DNA of 11,120 bases from an uncultured Clostridium sp. (GTDB lineage Bacteria > Bacillota_A > Clostridia > TANB77 > CAG-508), in contig CATOLW010000019.1 of NCBI GenBank assembly GCA_951800935.1, positions 1 to 11,120 of the forward strand. Reading direction: 5' to 3'. A model generated the notes under the pieces. That model saw only the letters and a list, made by a program, of their open reading frames with translations. It was not told where the DNA came from and did no database searches. Within the stretch, counting starts at the first letter, position 1. Every line of letters starts with the position of its first letter. Below, one piece after another: positions 7,758 through 11,120 of this stretch. The position numbers were made by a program, and so were the translations under genes.

Positions 7758-9503
7758 CTAATTTAAAAAGCTAGGTTCTACTTTTGTTGATTGTTGTTCA
7801 AAGAATTCTTGATAAATTCCATTTGCTTTAATTAAGTCTTCATGAATTCCTTGTTCTACAATATTTCCATTGTTAAGTACTATAATTTTATCACTTTGTT
7901 TGACATCTGATATTTTATTGGAAATGATAATACAAGTTTTATCCTCTGTTAATACTTTAATGTTTTCTAACAATTCTTGTGAGGTTCGATTATCTAAAGC
8001 TGAAAAAGTATCATCAAAAATAACAATACTACTATCTTTCAAAAATGCTCTTGAAATCACGACTCTTTGCTTTTGCCCACCTGATAAGTCAGAGCCTCTT
8101 TCGCCAATTTTTGTTTTTATTCCTTTTGGCATTTGGCTAATTTCGTCATAAATAACCGCTTTTTTAGTACTTTCTTTGATTTCTTCTTCTTTGTATTCTT
8201 CTTTAAATAAACTTATGTTATCCTTTAAAGTAGAAGAAAATAAAAAGTTATCTTGCGTAATATAACAAATATTTTCTCTTAGCGTTTCGATGTCAATTTC
8301 ATTAATATCTTTTCCATCTATCATAATTTTGCCATCGGGAATATTATATAATCGAGTAAGTAGATTCATTAATGTTGTTTTTCCACTTCCAATCGTTCCA
8401 ATGATTCCTAAGGTTTCATCTTTTTTAATTTCGATATTAATATTTTCTAACGCTTTTTCTAACATTTCTGGATAGTGAAAACTTAAATCTTTAATTACGA
8501 TATTTCCTTCTAATTTCTTTTTTGACTTAATTCTATCTACTGTTATTCTTTCTTTTTCTAATTCAAATACATGCTCTAATCTATGATAAGAAATTTCCGC
8601 TCTTTTAAATCTTGCAATTAATCCTGGTATCCAGTTAACAGGATTAACAAATAACGCAATATAGCCGTTAAAAGCTACTAATTCTCCTACTGTAATCGTT
8701 CCTTCTAATACCAAATGAGAACCATAAATAAAAGAGATGGCATAACATAGGCCAAAGCAAATATCAACACTAGATGTTAATAAATTAGAAAATACATCTA
8801 CTATATTATCATTTTGTCTTACTTTTCGATTCTTAATAATAAAATTTTTTAATTGACTTCCTTCACATGCATAGGCTTTTGTCGTTCGGATGCTATCTGT
8901 ACTTTCTTGTATATATTCAGACATTTCGGTAAAACTATCTTGTGCTTTTTTGAAGTTTATTTCAACATATTTTTTTATTTTTACAAGCATAAAACTAGCG
9001 ATTATAATTGGACACAAAGTAGCTAGTGTCAACTTAAGATTAACTCCTTTTGCCATTTTAAAGATAACAATAACAAAAGTAAATAAAATTCTTGAACCAT
9101 GTGAAAATATACGATAGACAGCACTTCTTATTTCATTTGTATCTTTTACAAAATAAGACATAATTTCGCCATTTTTTATGTTTTGTATTTCTTTTACCTT
9201 TAGTTTTAAAAATCTTTCAAATAATTTGGCTTTGATATCTTTTTCAAATCCTCTACTGATATAGGTTTCTAAATATTTCCAAACAATTCTTGTAACTAAA
9301 TAAACAGCACATATTCCAAGTAAGGAATATATGTTGTTTAAAATAGTTTGTCGATTTGCTTCTATATCATATAAATGGTCAATAATGACTCCTATTATTT
9401 TAGCAGGGCAAGTTAATAAATAGATATCAAATGCTAATAATACAAGTTGTACTATGATTTTCCATTTGTATTTTTTTAATGTATCTATTATCACTTTTTT
9501 CAT
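7758..9503 (-). CDS. ABC exporter half-transporter, degenerate-site subunit of a heterodimer
   Basis: A 581-residue protein with a six-helix membrane domain followed by an ATPase domain. Walker A is GTIGSGKTT at 369-377 and the signature is an intact LSGGQ at 473-477. The residue after the Walker B Asp is Asp498 (FDDTF) rather than the catalytic Glu, and the switch His is replaced by Asn529 (ISNKIS). Both changes mark the inactive half of a heterodimeric exporter and fit the reciprocal pattern in the next gene. The membrane domain starts with TM1 around residues 15-38. The start ATG has AAAAGGATG a few bases upstream. It follows the 49-residue ORF by 25 nt and ends in TAG. Reading the pair as a multidrug-type exporter is family knowledge; no substrate is evident. 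Confidence 0.93.
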   Translation of the reverse strand: MKKVIIDTLKKYKWKIIVQLVLLAFDIYLLTCPAKIIGVIIDHLYDIEANRQTILNNIYSLLGICAVYLVTRIVWKYLETYISRGFEKDIKAKLFERFLKLKVKEIQNIKNGEIMSYFVKDTNEIRSAVYRIFSHGSRILFTFVIVIFKMAKGVNLKLTLATLCPIIIASFMLVKIKKYVEINFKKAQDSFTEMSEYIQESTDSIRTTKAYACEGSQLKNFIIKNRKVRQNDNIVDVFSNLLTSSVDICFGLCYAISFIYGSHLVLEGTITVGELVAFNGYIALFVNPVNWIPGLIARFKRAEISYHRLEHVFELEKERITVDRIKSKKKLEGNIVIKDLSFHYPEMLEKALENINIEIKKDETLGIIGTIGSGKTTLMNLLTRLYNIPDGKIMIDGKDINEIDIETLRENICYITQDNFLFSSTLKDNISLFKEEYKEEEIKESTKKAVIYDEISQMPKGIKTKIGERGSDLSGGQKQRVVISRAFLKDSSIVIFDDTFSALDNRTSQELLENIKVLTEDKTCIIISNKISDVKQSDKIIVLNNGNIVEQGIHEDLIKANGIYQEFFEQQSTKVEPSFLN

Positions 9504-9528
9504 AAATTACATCCTTTTCATTTGTTTC

Positions 9529-9678
9529 TTATTTATATTCTATTTTTTGGTAAATTGTATCATCATTAAATCCTAAAGTCGTATTGAATTTTATTTGACT
9601 AGCTTTCTCCATTTGGTCATTTAAATTCATAAAATTAATTTCATCTTGAAAATTAAATTCATCAAACTCGAGTCTCAT
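9529..9678 (-). CDS. Small hypothetical protein, 49 residues
   Basis: ATG 9678-9676 is preceded by GAGGGAG with about 7 nt spacing, and the frame is open to TAA at 9531-9529. The product (MRLEFDEFNFQDEINF at the N-terminus, ending in YQKIEYK) is rich in Phe, Asn, Asp and Glu, and has no membrane segment, no signal peptide and no double-Gly leader. It fits tightly between the acetate kinase (21 nt away) and the first ABC gene (25 nt), which together with the ribosome binding site argues that it is real. I do not recognise it. It could be a small regulator or partner of the exporter, but nothing in the sequence shows that. Confidence 0.55.
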   Translation of the reverse strand: MRLEFDEFNFQDEINFMNLNDQMEKASQIKFNTTLGFNDDTIYQKIEYK

Positions 9679-9699
9679 ATCATTTCTCCCTCTAAATCT

Positions 9700-10892
9700 T
9701 TATTTCACTAACTTTTTCGTTTCTTTTGCAATCATCAATTCTTCATTCGTTGGAATGATATAAACTTTTACTTTAGATTCTGGTTTTGATATTACCTTTT
9801 CTTCACTTCTAATGTTGTTAGCTTCTATGTCAATTTCTACTCCCATGAATTTTAGTTGTTCACAAATTCCTTTTCTGATATTAATTTGATTCTCACCAAT
9901 TCCACCAGTAAAAATAATATAGTCTACACCATTCATAGCAACTGCGTATTTAGCAATATAACTTGCAATTGAATATTTAAAGCTATCTAATGCAACTTTA
10001 GCTCTTTCATTTCCTTCGTTTCCTGCATTTTCAATTTCTCTAAAGTCTGGAACCAATCCTGAAATTGCTTGTACGCCAGATTGCTTATTTAAAATATTTT
10101 CCATTTCTTCAGCTGATATTTTTTCTTTTTTCATTAAATATAACAAAATAGATGGATCTAAATCTCCACATCTTGTTACCATTGGAATACCTCCGAAGTG
10201 GTGTTAATCCCATGCTGGTATCAACTGACTTTCCGCCTTCAATTGCACAAATACTTGCTCCTTGTCCTAAATGGCATGTTACTATCTTCATATCTTCTAT
10301 TGGCTTGTTTTCTATCTCAGCCAATCGTTGTGAAACAAACATATGTGATGTTCCATGAAATCCATATTTTCTGACTCCATATTTTTCATAATATTCATAT
10401 GGAATTGGATAAATATATCTTTGTTTTGGAATAGATTGATGGAAAGCTGTATCAAATACTCCTACCATTGGCTTGTTTGGCATTACATTTTGACAAGCTT
10501 CAATTCCTAAAATACAAGCTGGATTGTGTAATGGTGCTAAATCTGTACATTCTTTTAATACATTAATTACCTTATCATCAATAACAACTGATTCTGCAAT
10601 TTTTTCTCCTCCATGTACTAAACGATGACCGATTGCTTCTATCTCATCTAAACTATCAATTACTTTATATTCTGGATTGGTCAATTGTTTTAGTGCAAAT
10701 TCAATGGCTTCTGTGTGATTGTAAGCTGGATTATCAATTTGCTTTTTTTGTCCTCCGTGCTTTATGTGTAATAAAAGCTTCTTTTTCTCCTATTCTCTCA
10801 TATTTACCAGAAGCTAATACTTCTTCTGTTTGCATATCAATTAATTGATATTTTAACGATGAACTTCCACAGTTTAATACTAATATTTTCAT
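9700..10892 (-). CDS. ackA: Acetate kinase, frame completed by two +1 shifts at CGG codons
   Basis: Interconverts acetyl phosphate plus ADP and acetate plus ATP in the cytoplasm. Motifs run in order across three frames: [16 protein letters not shown] at the N-terminus, [19 protein letters not shown] (catalytic Asp), [24 protein letters not shown] (catalytic Arg), GGIGENQ and PTNEELMIA near the end. The frame breaks at codon 46 (CGG 10757-10755, TGA at 10736) and after Leu232 (CGG 10195-10193, TGA at 10111). Skipping one C at each gives 396 residues, the normal family length, with no gap against family members at either site. AAAGGAAG lies 8 nt before ATG 10892, and the paralogue stop is 17 nt upstream. 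Two conserved positions are unusual: Gln in HLGQG (usually Asn) and Val in MVTR (usually Gly). The alternative is a decaying duplicate. Confidence 0.85.
10193..10198 (-). other. Candidate +1 recoding site CTT-CGG-A (acetate kinase, second)
   Basis: CGG is in the frame used since the first shift. Skipping C10195 turns TPL-R-R into [14 protein letters not shown], which aligns without a gap to the TPLxGxxMGTRxGD motif of the family. Without the shift the frame ends at TGA 10111-10109. GGAGG lies 7 nt before an internal ATG (10182-10180), so a separate C-terminal fragment could also be made. Confidence 0.65.
10755..10760 (-). other. Candidate +1 recoding site GCA-CGG-A (acetate kinase, first)
   Basis: CGG is codon 46 in frame with ATG 10892. 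Skipping C10757 gives [15 protein letters not shown], aligning without a gap with the THKxxGxK region of clostridial acetate kinases; frame 0 ends six codons later at TGA 10736-10734. GCA to CAC allows no P-site re-pairing by a tRNA-Ala, so simple slippage does not explain this site. Confidence 0.65.
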
Positions 10893-10909
10893 TTTTTAAT
10901 CTTCCTTTC

Positions 10910-11120
10910 TTAATTCTCATTTACTAATTTTGATGTTTCTCTTGCTATCATTAATTCTTCATTGGTTGGAATGGTATAGATTTTTACTATTGAATCAGAA
11001 GCTGATAGTTCTGTTTCTTCTCCTCTTATTTTGTTTTTTTCTTCATCTATTTTAACTCCTAAAAATTCTAATTGTTCACATATTGCTTTCCTAGACGTAG
11101 GACCTTTTTCTCCTACTCCT
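10910..11120 (-). CDS. ackA: Second acetate kinase, C-terminal 69 residues only
   Basis: The frame from the right edge to TAA 10912-10910 reads GVGEKGPTSRKAICEQL and then [17 protein letters not shown]. This is clearly the last part of an acetate kinase, including the terminal PTNEE motif with its conserved Glu. It closely resembles the end of the neighbouring acetate kinase (both have ICEQL, then PTNEELMIA), so the two are tandem paralogues, this copy being upstream in the same transcription unit. It has GEKG where the family usually has GENG. It contains an in-frame AGG at a conserved Arg position, so AGG appears to be read normally as Arg. No CGG occurs in the visible part; the N-terminus is outside the window. 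Confidence 0.9.
   Translation of the reverse strand, partial: GVGEKGPTSRKAICEQLEFLGVKIDEEKNKIRGEETELSASDSIVKIYTIPTNEELMIARETSKLVNEN

Noticed and set aside
144..9503. TGA read as tryptophan
   Set aside because: All Trp codons I checked in the conserved genes are TGG, and no long gene contains an in-frame TGA.
10191..10198. P-site slippage (CUU to UUC) as the general cause of the shifts
   Set aside because: It works for the two CTT sites but not for GCA-CGG at 10757, where re-pairing on CAC is impossible. A cause centred on CGG(A) fits all three.
10109..10684. A separate 191-residue acetate kinase gene starting near 10684
   Set aside because: The start is an internal TTG within a conserved region and lacks a ribosome binding site. 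It is the middle part of the kinase between the two +1 sites.

Overview
The window is AT-rich, and every gene I can support lies on the minus strand. Several features suggest a low-GC Bacillota, most likely an uncultured anaerobic gut-type Clostridia: AGGAGG-type ribosome binding sites, a T-box leader, a long type-2 isoleucyl-tRNA synthetase, a clostridial pilin-like protein, a heterodimeric ABC exporter and a tandem acetate kinase pair. The lineage is inference.

Layout in the direction of transcription, from right to left. An operon-like run starts beyond the right edge with the C-terminal end of one acetate kinase (10910-11120). It continues with a second acetate kinase (9700-10892), a 49-residue unknown ORF (9529-9678), and two ABC half-transporters (7758-9503 and 5991-7739) whose nucleotide-binding motifs are complementary, as in heterodimeric exporters. 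Next come two single genes with their own promoters. The first is a coiled-coil protein with a 42-bp tandem repeat (5245-5850) and a terminator at 5132-5169. The second is a pilin-like surface protein (4114-5005). Last is an aminoacylation operon: promoter, T-box leader that appears to read an Ile codon, a DUF1653 protein, a long hairpin, ileS, and the beginning of a ProX/YbaK-type tRNA-editing protein that runs off the left edge.

The main discovery candidate concerns decoding. In about 3,300 codons of coding sequence, the codon CGG occurs in frame only three times. All three are points where the reading frame breaks, and all three are repaired by the same +1 step: the C of CGG is skipped and reading resumes at GGA. 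Two sites are in one acetate kinase (10757 and 10195) and one is in the pilin-like gene (4873). After the two shifts the kinase is 396 residues long and aligns to its family without gaps at both sites. The other 11 CGG trinucleotides on the coding strand within genes are all out of frame. This looks like systematic +1 frameshifting, or quadruplet CGGA decoding, at an otherwise unused codon rather than random gene decay. The sequence alone cannot exclude decay or assembly error.

Other points to check are a start-stop (ATG TAA) at the head of the editing-protein gene, a 28-bp RNA stem before ileS with five G-U pairs all on one strand, a 42-nt palindrome just after the T-box terminator, and unusual residues at conserved acetate kinase positions.
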